Assembly: GCA_963715485.1 (NCBI GenBank)
Contig: OY970244.1
Span: 2,604,001-2,668,000, forward strand
Reading direction: 5' to 3'
DNA from: SG8-30 sp963715485
GTDB lineage: Bacteria; Pseudomonadota; Gammaproteobacteria; Steroidobacterales; Steroidobacteraceae
DNA: 64,000 nt
Part shown: positions 10,863-19,789 of the stretch, in pieces
Layout: each line of letters starts with the position of its first letter
Position numbering within the stretch: position 1 is the stretch's first letter
Notes under the pieces: generated by a model
Database searches by the model: none
Told to the model about the DNA's origin: nothing
Seen by the model: the letters and a program-made list of their open reading frames with translations, nothing else
Translations under genes and position numbers: made by a program

Positions 10863-11076
10863 GAAACTCTTGCTCGATTTGCCGAATCTGCTCGGTGACG
10901 GCGTCAGTCCTATTCAACCTGGTGGCCGCCTCTATTGCCCGGTCATAGGCCTCTATCACATCGACGCTGGTCACCTCGTAACCCCACCCCTCACTCAGCC
11001 AGCGCAATGCGGCCAGGGCTGAACCCAGGGCAATCTCCGGTGCCGGGTCCGGCGAATGGATTTCAGTGTGTTCGGT
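10843..11076 (-). pseudogene. 5'-truncated coding remnant, unknown family
   Basis: An open frame of about 77 codons on the minus strand without an ATG near its beginning. It encodes a segment with PEIALGSALAALRWLSEG and ends QIEQEFHAYVRA before a TAA at 10843-10845. Good coding texture stops abruptly at A+T-rich DNA, suggesting that the 5' part has been lost. Confidence 0.3.
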
Positions 11077-11172
11077 CTAATTTGTTTGGTTTCTTTAGTT
11101 GAACTGTGTCGGGGCAATTGGTCGTTTGCTGTTCCTTTCGCCGGAGATTGGATTGTTCTGAGAGAGTTCTTT

Positions 11173-12570
11173 TTATTTCACCATCTCCAGTTTCGGAGCG
11201 GTCCACGTACCATCCAGAGCAGCTGCCTCTGGCCAATAAATGCGCAGATAAGCTGAGAATGGTCCCTTGGGTGCAGGAAGCCAATTCGATTCCATGTCCT
11301 TGCCGGGTGACTCGTGCTGGATGTAGAGCGTGAGGCCGCCATCGGTATCCATTTTCATGTCCGGCAACATCGGCGAATTGATGAGGTAGCGGTCGATAGG
11401 ATTGGCCACCAGCAAACTCTCCGGCAGCTGATACATGGTGAGCGACCAGAACGCATGCGCGGGTGGCAGTTTGCCCTTCGGGAAATGCAGAGTATAGCGG
11501 TTAGCGCCGTTGAGCTTTTGGCCGCTAGCGTCAGTAAAATAAATAGGGTACATCGCTTCCTGTTTCGAATTTCCCCAGATGCCAATGGTTGCGAGCCAGC
11601 GATAGAAGTAATTGTTTTTCATGGATGCGCGCGTGCCGAAGACATCGCCGGCGGTAATTTCACCTTCCGCCAGTAACTTCGCGCCGCCCGCAAATTCTTT
11701 CCAGGCGTCGCCGATACCTTCCTCGAAGGCTTTCTTCATTTCAGGGGAAAGCTTCGTGGGATCAAAGGTCTTTCCGGCGCCGATGCCAATCTTGGCGAAC
11801 CTCTCCATGAGTTCCTTCTCGGACGGAACAGTCGGACTGAATTGCAGGACGAAATTCAGGATATTGAACACCTCGAGAGAGCTTTTCTGCTCTTCCTGGC
11901 TGAGCGGCTTGATGTAGTCGATGGCCGGTGCGGGGGTGGGCGCGGGCTGGCCGAGGAACTGGCTCAAGGGCTGCACCTTGTACTCCGACTGGATTCTCTT
12001 CACGTTGTCGAGGTCGGCGGGATCGAAAAGCTGGGTGCGGTAGATAAGGGTGTTTATCTCGGTCTCGGACTGGATGACCTCCTTGATTCCCTGCGGTTTC
12101 TCGCCCTTCCAATTCGGGCCAGCCAGCATGATGCTACCCGCTTCGTTACCGGTGGTTCGGCTGCCGGCATAAGCAAAGTTGAACGTATAGGCGTCGATGA
12201 ACTGAATCGAATAATAGCGACCTTCTGGAATTTCCGGGACCGTCAGAACGAGCGGTTCGGCCCGGAGGTCTGCACCGAGAAAGGAATACGGCGTGTCGGA
12301 ATTGGGCGTCTGGACGGCCTTGTCCTCCGGGGTGTAGACGCGCGGGATGTTGTGGATCTCATTCCACTGTCCCTTGTATTCGGGGTCGGTCTTGTCAACG
12401 AAGTAGCCGTATTGGATGCGGTAGCCGTCCACCATGGGATAACCGTAGATATAGGCCTCCTTGGCGATAGCACGTGCTTCATCCGGGGTGACGTCTGCTG
12501 ACTGCACAGTAAAAGGCAGCATTAATGCGACGAGCACCGCCATGTAATTACCGATGTTATGTATTTTCAT
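11173..12570 (-). CDS. DUF1254/DUF1214 domain protein, exported
   Basis: A 465-residue protein with a signal peptide (MKIHNIGNYMAVLVALMLPF, cleavage near QSAD). The N-terminal DUF1254 domain carries YIYGYPMVDGYR and QTPNSDTPYS. The C-terminal DUF1214 domain carries AFWSLTMYQ, NPIDRYLINS and SPGKDMESNWLPAP. The biochemical function of the family is unknown; the protein should be periplasmic. It is the second gene of a pair with a lipoprotein paralogue 91 bp upstream. Base composition is clearly more A+T-rich than the flanking housekeeping genes, and IS91 relics lie just beyond the pair, suggesting acquisition by transfer. Confidence 0.88.
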   Translation of the reverse strand: MKIHNIGNYMAVLVALMLPFTVQSADVTPDEARAIAKEAYIYGYPMVDGYRIQYGYFVDKTDPEYKGQWNEIHNIPRVYTPEDKAVQTPNSDTPYSFLGADLRAEPLVLTVPEIPEGRYYSIQFIDAYTFNFAYAGSRTTGNEAGSIMLAGPNWKGEKPQGIKEVIQSETEINTLIYRTQLFDPADLDNVKRIQSEYKVQPLSQFLGQPAPTPAPAIDYIKPLSQEEQKSSLEVFNILNFVLQFSPTVPSEKELMERFAKIGIGAGKTFDPTKLSPEMKKAFEEGIGDAWKEFAGGAKLLAEGEITAGDVFGTRASMKNNYFYRWLATIGIWGNSKQEAMYPIYFTDASGQKLNGANRYTLHFPKGKLPPAHAFWSLTMYQLPESLLVANPIDRYLINSPMLPDMKMDTDGGLTLYIQHESPGKDMESNWLPAPKGPFSAYLRIYWPEAAALDGTWTAPKLEMVK

Positions 12571-12661
12571 AAAATATCCGTTTAGTTTCTTTATCGGCTA
12601 TTTGTTTCTGGAATCACGGGCCGAACCGCCTGCGATTCTGCCCGCGTGTTCTACACGTGTA

Positions 12662-14152
12662 TCAGTTGACTTTCACAATCCCGGGAGGTGCCCACGTTCC
12701 TTCGCCGACCGGAAGGATGGAAGGGGCTTCCGTCTTCGGCCAATACAGGCGCATGACAAGATAGATCGGGCCGTTCGGCGCCGGTAGCCAATTGGATTCC
12801 TTATCCTTGCCTGGCGAGTCCTTCTGTATGTAGATCGTTAGCGAGCCGTCGGCGTTCTTCTTCATGTCCGGCAGCATAGGTGAGTTGACAAGATTGCGGT
12901 TGATCGGATTCTCGATCAGTAACTGGGTATTGCCGTCGTACATGGTCACCGACCAGAACGCGTTTACGGGCGGCAATTCTCCGGCCGGAAAGGTCAGTGT
13001 GTAGTTGTGCTTGCTGCCATCGAGCGCCTCACCGTTCGCGTCAGTGCGGGCCATGGGATACACGGCTTCTTCGGCGTCGTTACCGTAGATACCGCCCACG
13101 GCGGCGGCGGAGCGTTTCAGCCAATCACCCGCGTAGAATGAGCTGTCGCCAAAGAGTGCGCCCAATCTCCAGCCGTTGATATTGTCCATTCCCGAATCGA
13201 GATAGGTCTTCACTTGGTCGCCGCCTTCCTTCATAGACAATAGAGCGACGGCTTTGAGTTCTTCTCTGTGCTCCGGCGAGAGATCCTTCAGATCAATGGT
13301 CTTTCCCGGACCGATCCCTACACTGGCCAGTCTGTCGCGGATCTCCTTGTTCTCCGGTGTGACCGGCACGAACTCGAGGGCGGCATCGAGATAGGCGAAG
13401 AAATTCTCCCTGATCCCCTTCGTGGTGGCCGGGACGAAGTCAATCTTCGCTGCGGCGGGCGGTGCGGGCTGGTTCAGGAATGCCGAGAGTGGCTGCAACT
13501 GGTATCCCGCCTGCACCTCTATAACGTTCGGCATGTCATCCGGGTTAAACAACTGGGTGCGGATAACGGTGAGCGAGAAGGGTGTTGAAGATTGAAACAC
13601 CTTCTCGATGCCTGCAGGTTTGTCGCCTTCCCAGCCTGGACCGACAATGAGATAACTGCCTGCTTCGGAGCCCGTCGCACGACTGCCAATGTAGCCATAG
13701 TTGTAGGTGTTGCCGTCAATCAACTGCAGCGAGTAGTAGCGCTCTTTTGGCACTGCCGGCACCGAGATCACCATGGGCTCCGTGCGCAGATCCAGCCAAA
13801 TCATCGAATATGGTGTGTCCGCGTTGGGTGTGACTACCGCCGTATCCTTGTAGGTAAAGACACGGGTTTCGTTGAACACCGTATTGAACGGAGCCTTGTA
13901 TTGGCCGGAGTTCTTGTCCACACAGAATTCGTTCATCACTGCGTAGTTCATGACAATCGGCAATCCGTAGAGGAAACCGTCCTCTGCGATTTTCTTGATT
14001 TCGACAATGCCAGGCGCGGAAATACCCGCCTTATCGGCAGACTTTTCGGCAGAGGTAATGGGGTCGTCATTGCCCGAGCAACCCACTAGCAAGGTTATAA
14101 AGGTGCCAACGCACAGAGCAGTGATAGAAAGTCTATTGGTAAGTGCACTCAT
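12662..14152 (-). CDS. DUF1254/DUF1214 domain lipoprotein
   Basis: A 496-residue paralogue of the gene that follows it. The N-terminus is a lipoprotein signal with lipobox LLVGC, so it is likely membrane anchored. DUF1254 motifs YGLPIVMNYAVM and VTPNADTPYSMIWLD and DUF1214 motifs AFWSVTMYDGN, NPINRNLVNSPMLPDM and DKESNWLPAPNGP are all present. It keeps the full two-domain length, so it looks functional. It differs from its neighbour through the lipid anchor and an extra acidic/Ser-rich stretch after it. The real role is unknown. Confidence 0.88.
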   Translation of the reverse strand: MSALTNRLSITALCVGTFITLLVGCSGNDDPITSAEKSADKAGISAPGIVEIKKIAEDGFLYGLPIVMNYAVMNEFCVDKNSGQYKAPFNTVFNETRVFTYKDTAVVTPNADTPYSMIWLDLRTEPMVISVPAVPKERYYSLQLIDGNTYNYGYIGSRATGSEAGSYLIVGPGWEGDKPAGIEKVFQSSTPFSLTVIRTQLFNPDDMPNVIEVQAGYQLQPLSAFLNQPAPPAAAKIDFVPATTKGIRENFFAYLDAALEFVPVTPENKEIRDRLASVGIGPGKTIDLKDLSPEHREELKAVALLSMKEGGDQVKTYLDSGMDNINGWRLGALFGDSSFYAGDWLKRSAAAVGGIYGNDAEEAVYPMARTDANGEALDGSKHNYTLTFPAGELPPVNAFWSVTMYDGNTQLLIENPINRNLVNSPMLPDMKKNADGSLTIYIQKDSPGKDKESNWLPAPNGPIYLVMRLYWPKTEAPSILPVGEGTWAPPGIVKVN

Positions 14153-14237
14153 TTTCCGTTTATCCCTGAATTAGTCTTCAATGTTGCCTCGTTGACGGCC
14201 GGGTATTTAACGCATCAAAAGACGAGATGTCTCGGTG

Positions 14238-14253
14238 CACACTTTAACGTGTG
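14238..14253. promoter_or_regulatory. Inverted repeat upstream of the DUF1254 pair
   Basis: CACAC-TTTAAC-GTGTG, about 85 bp upstream of the lipoprotein gene's ATG at 14152. It is a possible operator, but no regulator gene is adjacent. Confidence 0.25.
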
Positions 14254-14289
14254 TTGAATACGATTAGCCAGTATCGATTGGGCCGGCTT

Positions 14290-14610
14290 TTAGGTTAGTT
14301 CATACGACCATCGGTTTCGCCAAGTTAACTTCTCCAGATGCGTGGCGATAACGCAGCGTACTCGCAAAAAGCCGTGTTCGAGACGGCCGCTTTTGAGGTA
14401 GTCGTCAAACTCGCGTTGCACATAGCCGGGCAGTTTCCTGTCGCGCTCCGCCAAATGAGCAGCGAACGTCGGGTAGTATTCTTCGACGATCCGATAGAGC
14501 AGGGTTTGCTCGGGTCGGTGGCGGCTGGTAACGACAGCATCCTCGACCCGAGTGGCCTTCCTGGCCGCCACTTTGAGCATGATCCGCATCCTTGCGATAC
14601 TGTTTTTTTA
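14290..14610 (-). pseudogene. IS91-family transposase remnant, copy B (N-terminal part)
   Basis: The minus strand encodes a transposase N-terminal segment with RPEQTLLYRIVEEYYPTF, LPGYVQREFDDYLKSG and LEHGFLRVRC, then jumps to VIATHLEK, a later segment of the protein, and ends. An internal deletion has removed the zinc-finger and catalytic regions. The first 259 bases (14352-14610) repeat 14880-15137 with few differences. It cannot encode an active enzyme. Confidence 0.75.
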
Positions 14611-15137
14611 TCTCCAGATGCGTGGCCATGACGCGGTAAACGATGCCTAACCCTACCCAGCACCTGGACCATAATCTCGGGCCGGCTGGCGAACAGGAAG
14701 CGCAAAGAAAATGCGAAGCTCAAGACCCACTAGCGCATGGGCTGTTCGGGCAGAACTTCATCGACCAGCGGCGCTGCACTCTCGGCCATGCGTCGCGCCC
14801 CGCAACTGCGGCAAAAGCCTCGGCGTTCGCCTAAAGCGCCTACTTTTGGTGCAGCTGAACTCAACACGGTGCTCGGTGTCGCAGCATACTCGCAAAAAGC
14901 CGTGTTCGAGACGGCCGCTTTTGAGGCAGTCGTCAAACTCGCGTTGCACATAGCCGGGCAGTTTCCTGTTCCGGTCCAGCAAATGGGCAGCGAACGTCGG
15001 GTAGTATTCTTCGACGATCCGATAGAGCAGGGTTTGCTCGGGTCGGTGGCGCTGGTAACGACCAGCATCCTCGACCCAGGTGGCCTTCCTGGCCGCCACC
15101 TAAAGCATGATCCGCATCCTTGCAATACTGTTTTTTA
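14352..15137 (-). repeat. Tandem direct repeat of IS91 transposase 5' segments (about 258 bp)
   Basis: Units 14352-14610 and 14880-15137 are near-identical direct repeats, separated by about 270 bp of transposase middle sequence. Both end with the same ATCCGCATCCTTGC..ACTG segment that precedes the transposase coding start. The arrangement suggests that one element inserted beside, or recombined with, a truncated copy. Confidence 0.75.
14611..15137 (-). pseudogene. IS91-family transposase remnant, copy A (frameshifted)
   Basis: Read on the minus strand, it begins with ARKATWVEDAGRYQRHRPEQ and continues YRIVEEYYPTFAAHLLDR and LPGYVQREFDDCLKSGRLE. Then the frame shifts near 14840. The continuation is in other frames: GFCRSCGARRMAESAAPLVD, then FLFASRPEIMVQVLGRV, then ATHLEIKKQY. 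These are consecutive parts of IS91/ISCR-type rolling-circle transposases. Frameshifts, a stop (after LPEQPMR) and the missing C-terminal half show it is dead. Confidence 0.78.
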
Positions 15138-15218
15138 TACAGTTTATCGCTCAGCTGCGAGATCTTGAAGCCTCAACTGTGATGCTAGCCAGTGCCAGAC
15201 ATTGCCTGTCAGTGCCAG

Positions 15219-16805
15219 TCACTCCCACTCGATTGTCGCCGGCGGCTTGCCGGAAACGTCGTAGACCACGCGGGACACCCCGGCAACCTCGTTGACGATG
15301 CGCCGGGACACATGATCCAGGAATTCGTAAGGCAGCCGGGCCCAGTGCGCAGTCATGAAGTCGATCGTCTCGACCGCGCGCAGCGCGATGACCCAGTCGT
15401 AACGACGACCGTCGCCCATGACCGCCACCGAACGCACTGGCAGGTAGACGGCGAACGCCTGGCTCACCCGATCGTAGAGATCATGTGCGCGCAGCTCGTC
15501 GATGAAGATTGCGTCCGCGCGCCGCAGCATCGCGGCGGCCTCCCGCGTCACAGGACCGAGAATCCTGACGCCCAGCCCGGGGCCCGGGAAAGGATGACGG
15601 TAGACCATTTCCGTCGGCAGCCCCAGCTCGACGCCGATGCGGCGAACCTCGTCCTTGAACAGCTCCCGCAGCGGCTCGAGCAGCTTGAGCTTCATGTGCT
15701 CGGGAAGGCCGCCGACATTGTGATGCGACTTGATGACCTGTGCCTTGCCGGTACGCGCGCCGGCCGACTCAATTACATCCGGGTAGATCGTGCCCTGCGC
15801 AAGCCATTCGATTCCGGTGAGCCTGTGGGCTTCCTCGTCGAATACCTCGACAAAGTGCCGGCCTATGATCTTCCGCTTGCGCTCGGGGTCCTCCTCGCCG
15901 GCCAGCGCGTCCAGAAACCGGTCCTCCGCATTGACCCGTATCACGCGCACGCCCATGTGTCGCGCGAAGGTATCCATCACCTGGTCGCCCTCGCCGAGGC
16001 GCAGCAGGCCGTGGTCGACGAACACGCAGACCAGCTGATCGCCGATGGCCCGGTGCAGCAAAGCAGCGACGACAGAGGAATCGACGCCGCCTGACAAGCC
16101 GAGAAGGACCTTGCCGGGCCCGACCTGCTCGCGGATCCGCGAGACGCTGTCGGTGATGATGTGGCCGGCATCCCACAATGCGTCGCAGCCGCAGATCTCC
16201 CGGACGAAGCGTTCGAGTATCTGCAGACCCTGTCGGGTGTGGGTGACCTCCGGGTGGAACTGCAGGCCGTAGTAACGGCGGCCCTCGTCAGCCATGGCCG
16301 CCAGCGGCGCACTGCCAGTGCTGGCTACGGGCCGGAAACCGGCCGGTAGCACCTCGACGCGGTCCCCATGGCTCATCCAGACGTCGAACTTGCCTCGGCC
16401 TTGCGCGTCCGCACTGTCCGCCAGTCCGTCGAGCAGCGCGCAGCGAGCAGTCTGGATGACTTCCGCATAGCCGAACTCGCGATGGTCCGCGGGCGCCACC
16501 CGACCGCCGAGCTGCGCCGCCATGGTCTGCATGCCGTAGCAGATGCCAAGCACCGGCACCCCGGAATCGAACACCGCGACGGGCGCCGCGGGGGCGGTCG
16601 CCCCAGTGACCGATTCCGGCCCGCCCGAGAGGATCACGCCGCGAGCGTCGAAGCCGAGCACCTCGTCGTCACTTGCGTCCCAGGGGCGAATCTCGCAGTA
16701 GACGCCGATCTCGCGGACTCGGCGCGCGATCAGCTGCGTGTACTGGGAACCGAAGTCAAGGATCAGTATCCGGTGCGCATGGATGTCGGCCGCGGGTCCC
16801 TGCAT
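15219..16805 (-). CDS. guaA: GMP synthase (glutamine-hydrolysing)
   Basis: A 528-residue enzyme converting XMP to GMP. An N-terminal class I glutamine amidotransferase (residues 1-205; nucleophile in VLGICYGMQTMA; LQFHPEVTHT) is followed by an ATP-pyrophosphatase domain with the P-loop GLSGGVDSSVVAAL, and a C-terminal dimerisation domain ending NEVAGVSRVVYDVSGKPPATIEWE in pieces typical of the family. It lies 10 bp downstream of guaB, forming a guaBA operon. Confidence 0.97.
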   Translation of the reverse strand: MQGPAADIHAHRILILDFGSQYTQLIARRVREIGVYCEIRPWDASDDEVLGFDARGVILSGGPESVTGATAPAAPVAVFDSGVPVLGICYGMQTMAAQLGGRVAPADHREFGYAEVIQTARCALLDGLADSADAQGRGKFDVWMSHGDRVEVLPAGFRPVASTGSAPLAAMADEGRRYYGLQFHPEVTHTRQGLQILERFVREICGCDALWDAGHIITDSVSRIREQVGPGKVLLGLSGGVDSSVVAALLHRAIGDQLVCVFVDHGLLRLGEGDQVMDTFARHMGVRVIRVNAEDRFLDALAGEEDPERKRKIIGRHFVEVFDEEAHRLTGIEWLAQGTIYPDVIESAGARTGKAQVIKSHHNVGGLPEHMKLKLLEPLRELFKDEVRRIGVELGLPTEMVYRHPFPGPGLGVRILGPVTREAAAMLRRADAIFIDELRAHDLYDRVSQAFAVYLPVRSVAVMGDGRRYDWVIALRAVETIDFMTAHWARLPYEFLDHVSRRIVNEVAGVSRVVYDVSGKPPATIEWE

Positions 16806-16815
16806 ATTTCCCCCG

Positions 16816-18285
16816 TCAGCTGACCCGGTAGTTGGGCGCTTCCTTGGTAATTCTCACGTCGTGCACGTGGCTCTCACGCACGCCGGCGCCGGTGATGCGA
16901 ACGAACTGCGGGCGCGTCCGCATCTGGTCGATGCTGGCGCTGCCGGTGTAGCCCATGGCGGCACGCAGTCCGCCGGCCAGCTGGTGCACGATGGCGACCA
17001 GGCTGCCCTTGTAAGGCACACGGCCCTCCACGCCCTCTGGAACCAGTTTCTCGAGTTCCTCAACCGCGTCCTGGAAATAACGGTCGCTTGAGCCGTGACG
17101 CTGCGCCATGGCGCCGAGCGACCCCATTCCCCGATATGACTTGTAGGAGGCGCCCTGGTAGAGCTCGACTTCACCAGGAGACTCTTCGGTGCCGGCGAAC
17201 AACCCGCCGATCATGACGCTGTGGGCGCCTGCAGCGATCGCCTTGGCCACGTCGCCCGAGTAGCGTACGCCGCCATCGGCGATCAGCGGTACGCCGCTCT
17301 CGGCCAGCCCGGCGGCCACCGTCGCCACCGCCGAGATCTGCGGCACGCCGACGCCCGCCACCACGCGCGTGGTGCAGATCGAGCCGGGACCGATTCCGAC
17401 CTTGACGCCGTCCGCGCCCGCGGACACCAGGGCCTGGGCCGCTTCGGCCGTGACGATGTTGCCACCGATCACCTCGAGACCGGGGTAATCGCGCTTGATC
17501 CGCTCCACTGTCATCAGCACGCCACGTGAATGGCCGTGCGAGGTGTCGACGACGACGACGTCGACACCGGCCTCGACCAGTGCAGCGACCCGCTCGGCGG
17601 TGTCTGCGCCGGTTCCGACCGCCGCGCCGACGCGCAGCCGGCCGTGCTCATCCTTGCAGGCGCGCGGGTAATCCTTCGCTTTCTGGATGTCCTTGACCGT
17701 GATCATGCCACGCAGGATGCCGTTGCTGTCCACCACCGGAATCTTTTCGATCCGGTGCTTGTGCAACTTGAGCAGCACCTCCTCGCGCGAGGCGTTTTCG
17801 CCGACCGTGACCAGCCGCTCGAGCGGCGTCATGACACTCGAAACCGGCAGGTCGAGCTGATCCTCGAAGCGGATGTCGCGATGGGTGATGATGCCGACCA
17901 CCCTGTTGCCGTCGGCGGTGACCGGCAGCCCGGAAATTCCCTTGGCGTGGGTCAGCTCGATTACCTGGCGTATGGTTGCATCCGGGCGAACCGTGATCGG
18001 GTCCTTGATCACGCCGCTCTCGTACTTCTTGACGCGGCCCACTTCACGGGCCTGGCTGGCGGCGGGCATGTTCTTGTGGACGATGCCGATACCGCCTTCC
18101 TGCGCCAGCACAATGGCGAGCCGCGCCTCGGTGACCGTGTCCATCGCCGCCGACAACAGCGGCAGGTTCAACCGGATACGGCGTGTCAGCTGGGTCGAAA
18201 GGTCGACCTCGCGTGGCAGTACCTCGGAATAGGCAGGTACCAACAGGACGTCGTCGAAGGTGAGCGCTTCCTGGACGATGCGCAT
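16816..18285 (-). CDS. guaB: Inosine-5'-monophosphate dehydrogenase
   Basis: A 489-residue enzyme, counted from ATG 18285 (MRIVQEALTFDDVLLVPAYS), which matches the usual family start; the open frame extends upstream without support. It oxidises IMP to XMP, the first step to guanine nucleotides. The TIM barrel is interrupted by a CBS pair (about 95-205; GLPVTADGNRVVGIITHRD). The catalytic cysteine is in GIGPGSICTTRVV and the flap holds YRGMGSLGAM. A minus-strand TACAAT at 18322-18327 could be its -10 box, although no good -35 is seen. It is divergent from xseA. Confidence 0.97.
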   Translation of the reverse strand: MRIVQEALTFDDVLLVPAYSEVLPREVDLSTQLTRRIRLNLPLLSAAMDTVTEARLAIVLAQEGGIGIVHKNMPAASQAREVGRVKKYESGVIKDPITVRPDATIRQVIELTHAKGISGLPVTADGNRVVGIITHRDIRFEDQLDLPVSSVMTPLERLVTVGENASREEVLLKLHKHRIEKIPVVDSNGILRGMITVKDIQKAKDYPRACKDEHGRLRVGAAVGTGADTAERVAALVEAGVDVVVVDTSHGHSRGVLMTVERIKRDYPGLEVIGGNIVTAEAAQALVSAGADGVKVGIGPGSICTTRVVAGVGVPQISAVATVAAGLAESGVPLIADGGVRYSGDVAKAIAAGAHSVMIGGLFAGTEESPGEVELYQGASYKSYRGMGSLGAMAQRHGSSDRYFQDAVEELEKLVPEGVEGRVPYKGSLVAIVHQLAGGLRAAMGYTGSASIDQMRTRPQFVRITGAGVRESHVHDVRITKEAPNYRVS

Positions 18286-18398
18286 GGGTTTGTCCCCGGG
18301 GCGGTCCGAATGAAGCGCTGCATTGTACGATGCCGGGCCCCCTCGTGGTGAGTATTCGATGACGCCGGGCGCCGCGGCGTCCCGTATCATCGGCCATC

Positions 18399-19772
18399 AT
18401 GGCCTACGAATCGATCTCCCCGCCTGCCCGCCCGGCCCGGGACCGCGACGTCTACACCGTCTCGAGGCTGAATCGGGAAGTCCGAGGGCTCGTGGAGGGC
18501 ACCCTTGGATCCATCTGGCTGGAGGGCGAAGTCTCGAACTTTGCCCGCCCCGCGTCCGGGCACTGGTATTTCTCGCTGAAGGACGATTCTGCCCAGGTCC
18601 GCTGCGCCATGTTCCGGCAGCGCAATGCCGGGCTCGGCATGGCACCGCGGAATGGGATGCAGGTGCTGGTCCGCGCCCGGGCCAGCCTCTATGAGCCGCG
18701 GGGCGAGTTCCAGCTGATCCTGGACCATCTCGAGGAGGCCGGCGAAGGTGAGTTGCGCCGTCGCTTCGAGCGGCTGAAACGTGAGCTGGCGGCCCAGGGA
18801 CTGTTCGACGCCAGTCGCAAGCGCCCCCTGCCGCGGCTGCCGCGGGCGGTCGGTGTCGTCACCTCGGCCAGCGGGGCCGCGATCCGCGACATCCTGCACG
18901 TGCTCAAGCGACGCTTCCCCGCAATCCCGGTCGTAATCTATCCAGTGCCCGTACAGGGTGCCGGCGCCGCTGTGGACATTGCCGCTGCGATCGGTGTCGC
19001 CTCCTCACGGGCCGAGGTGGATGTGCTGGTGGTCGGGCGCGGCGGTGGTTCGCTCGAGGACCTCTGGGCCTTCAACGAGGAGAGCGTGGCCCGCGCAATC
19101 GTCGCCTGTTCGATGCCGGTGGTATCGGCCGTCGGGCACGAGGTTGACGTAACAATCTCGGACCTCGCGGCCGACCTTCGCGCCCCGACCCCGTCCGCCG
19201 CCGCCGAGCTGATCGTGCCGGACAAGGCGGAGTGGCTGCGGTCGCTAGCCGCCACGGAGGCGCGCCTCGCTGGTGCCTGGCGCCGGCGCCGGGCCCATTG
19301 GCTGGACGGCCTGGACTGGGCCCGGCGGCGCCTGTCGCAGCTGCATCCAGCGCTGCGGATCGAGGAGCAGTTCCAGCGCCTTGACGAGCTGGAAGGCAGG
19401 CTGGGCGGCGCAATCCGCAGCCAGCTGCAGATGACCGGGCACCGTCTGGCGGCGCGACGCGCCGAACTGGTCAGCCGCTCGCCGCAGGGACTGCTTGCCG
19501 GACTGGGACGGCGGCTCGCCGTACTGGCTGCGCGGCTTCCGCCCGCGCTGGCGGCCCGCCTCGAGCAGGCGCGCAGCCGCTTCAGCGGCACTACCCGGGC
19601 GCTGCACACTGTCAGCCCGCTCGCCACGCTGGAACGCGGCTACGCGATCGTCACCGTGGCGGACAGCGGATCCGTGGTAACCGACGCCGCACAGGCAAAA
19701 GCGGGTTTGGAAATCGAGACTCGCCTTGCCCGGGGCCGGCTCGTGGCGCGGGTGCTCCGCAGCGGCGATTGA
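18399..19772 (+). CDS. xseA: Exodeoxyribonuclease VII large subunit
   Basis: A 457-residue protein with an N-terminal OB-fold (YTVSRLNREVRGLVEG.. GEVSNF) and the catalytic XseA domain (GVVTSASGAAIRDIL, VGRGGGSLEDLWAFN, SAVGHEVDVTISDLAADLRAPTPSAAAE), then a long helical C-terminal part. With XseB it degrades single-stranded DNA to oligonucleotides. XseB is not in the window. It is divergent from guaB across about 113 bp and convergent with der. Confidence 0.96.
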   Translation: MAYESISPPARPARDRDVYTVSRLNREVRGLVEGTLGSIWLEGEVSNFARPASGHWYFSLKDDSAQVRCAMFRQRNAGLGMAPRNGMQVLVRARASLYEPRGEFQLILDHLEEAGEGELRRRFERLKRELAAQGLFDASRKRPLPRLPRAVGVVTSASGAAIRDILHVLKRRFPAIPVVIYPVPVQGAGAAVDIAAAIGVASSRAEVDVLVVGRGGGSLEDLWAFNEESVARAIVACSMPVVSAVGHEVDVTISDLAADLRAPTPSAAAELIVPDKAEWLRSLAATEARLAGAWRRRRAHWLDGLDWARRRLSQLHPALRIEEQFQRLDELEGRLGGAIRSQLQMTGHRLAARRAELVSRSPQGLLAGLGRRLAVLAARLPPALAARLEQARSRFSGTTRALHTVSPLATLERGYAIVTVADSGSVVTDAAQAKAGLEIETRLARGRLVARVLRSGD

Positions 19773-19789
19773 CTCCTGCCGAGGCCGCC

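Larger units (their letters stand above)
10621..11172. other. Gene-poor, A+T-rich island edge with remnants
   Basis: No intact recognisable gene in 552 bases. 10600-10740 and 11060-11170 are strikingly A+T-rich. The middle keeps GC-rich coding-like DNA on the minus strand: a start-less open frame at 10843-11076 and a 38-codon frame overlapping its end (listed separately). Confidence 0.6.

Noticed and set aside
11056..11256. Small plus-strand frame in A+T-rich DNA
   Set aside because: Overlaps the 3' end of the DUF1254 gene, no ribosome site and no family.
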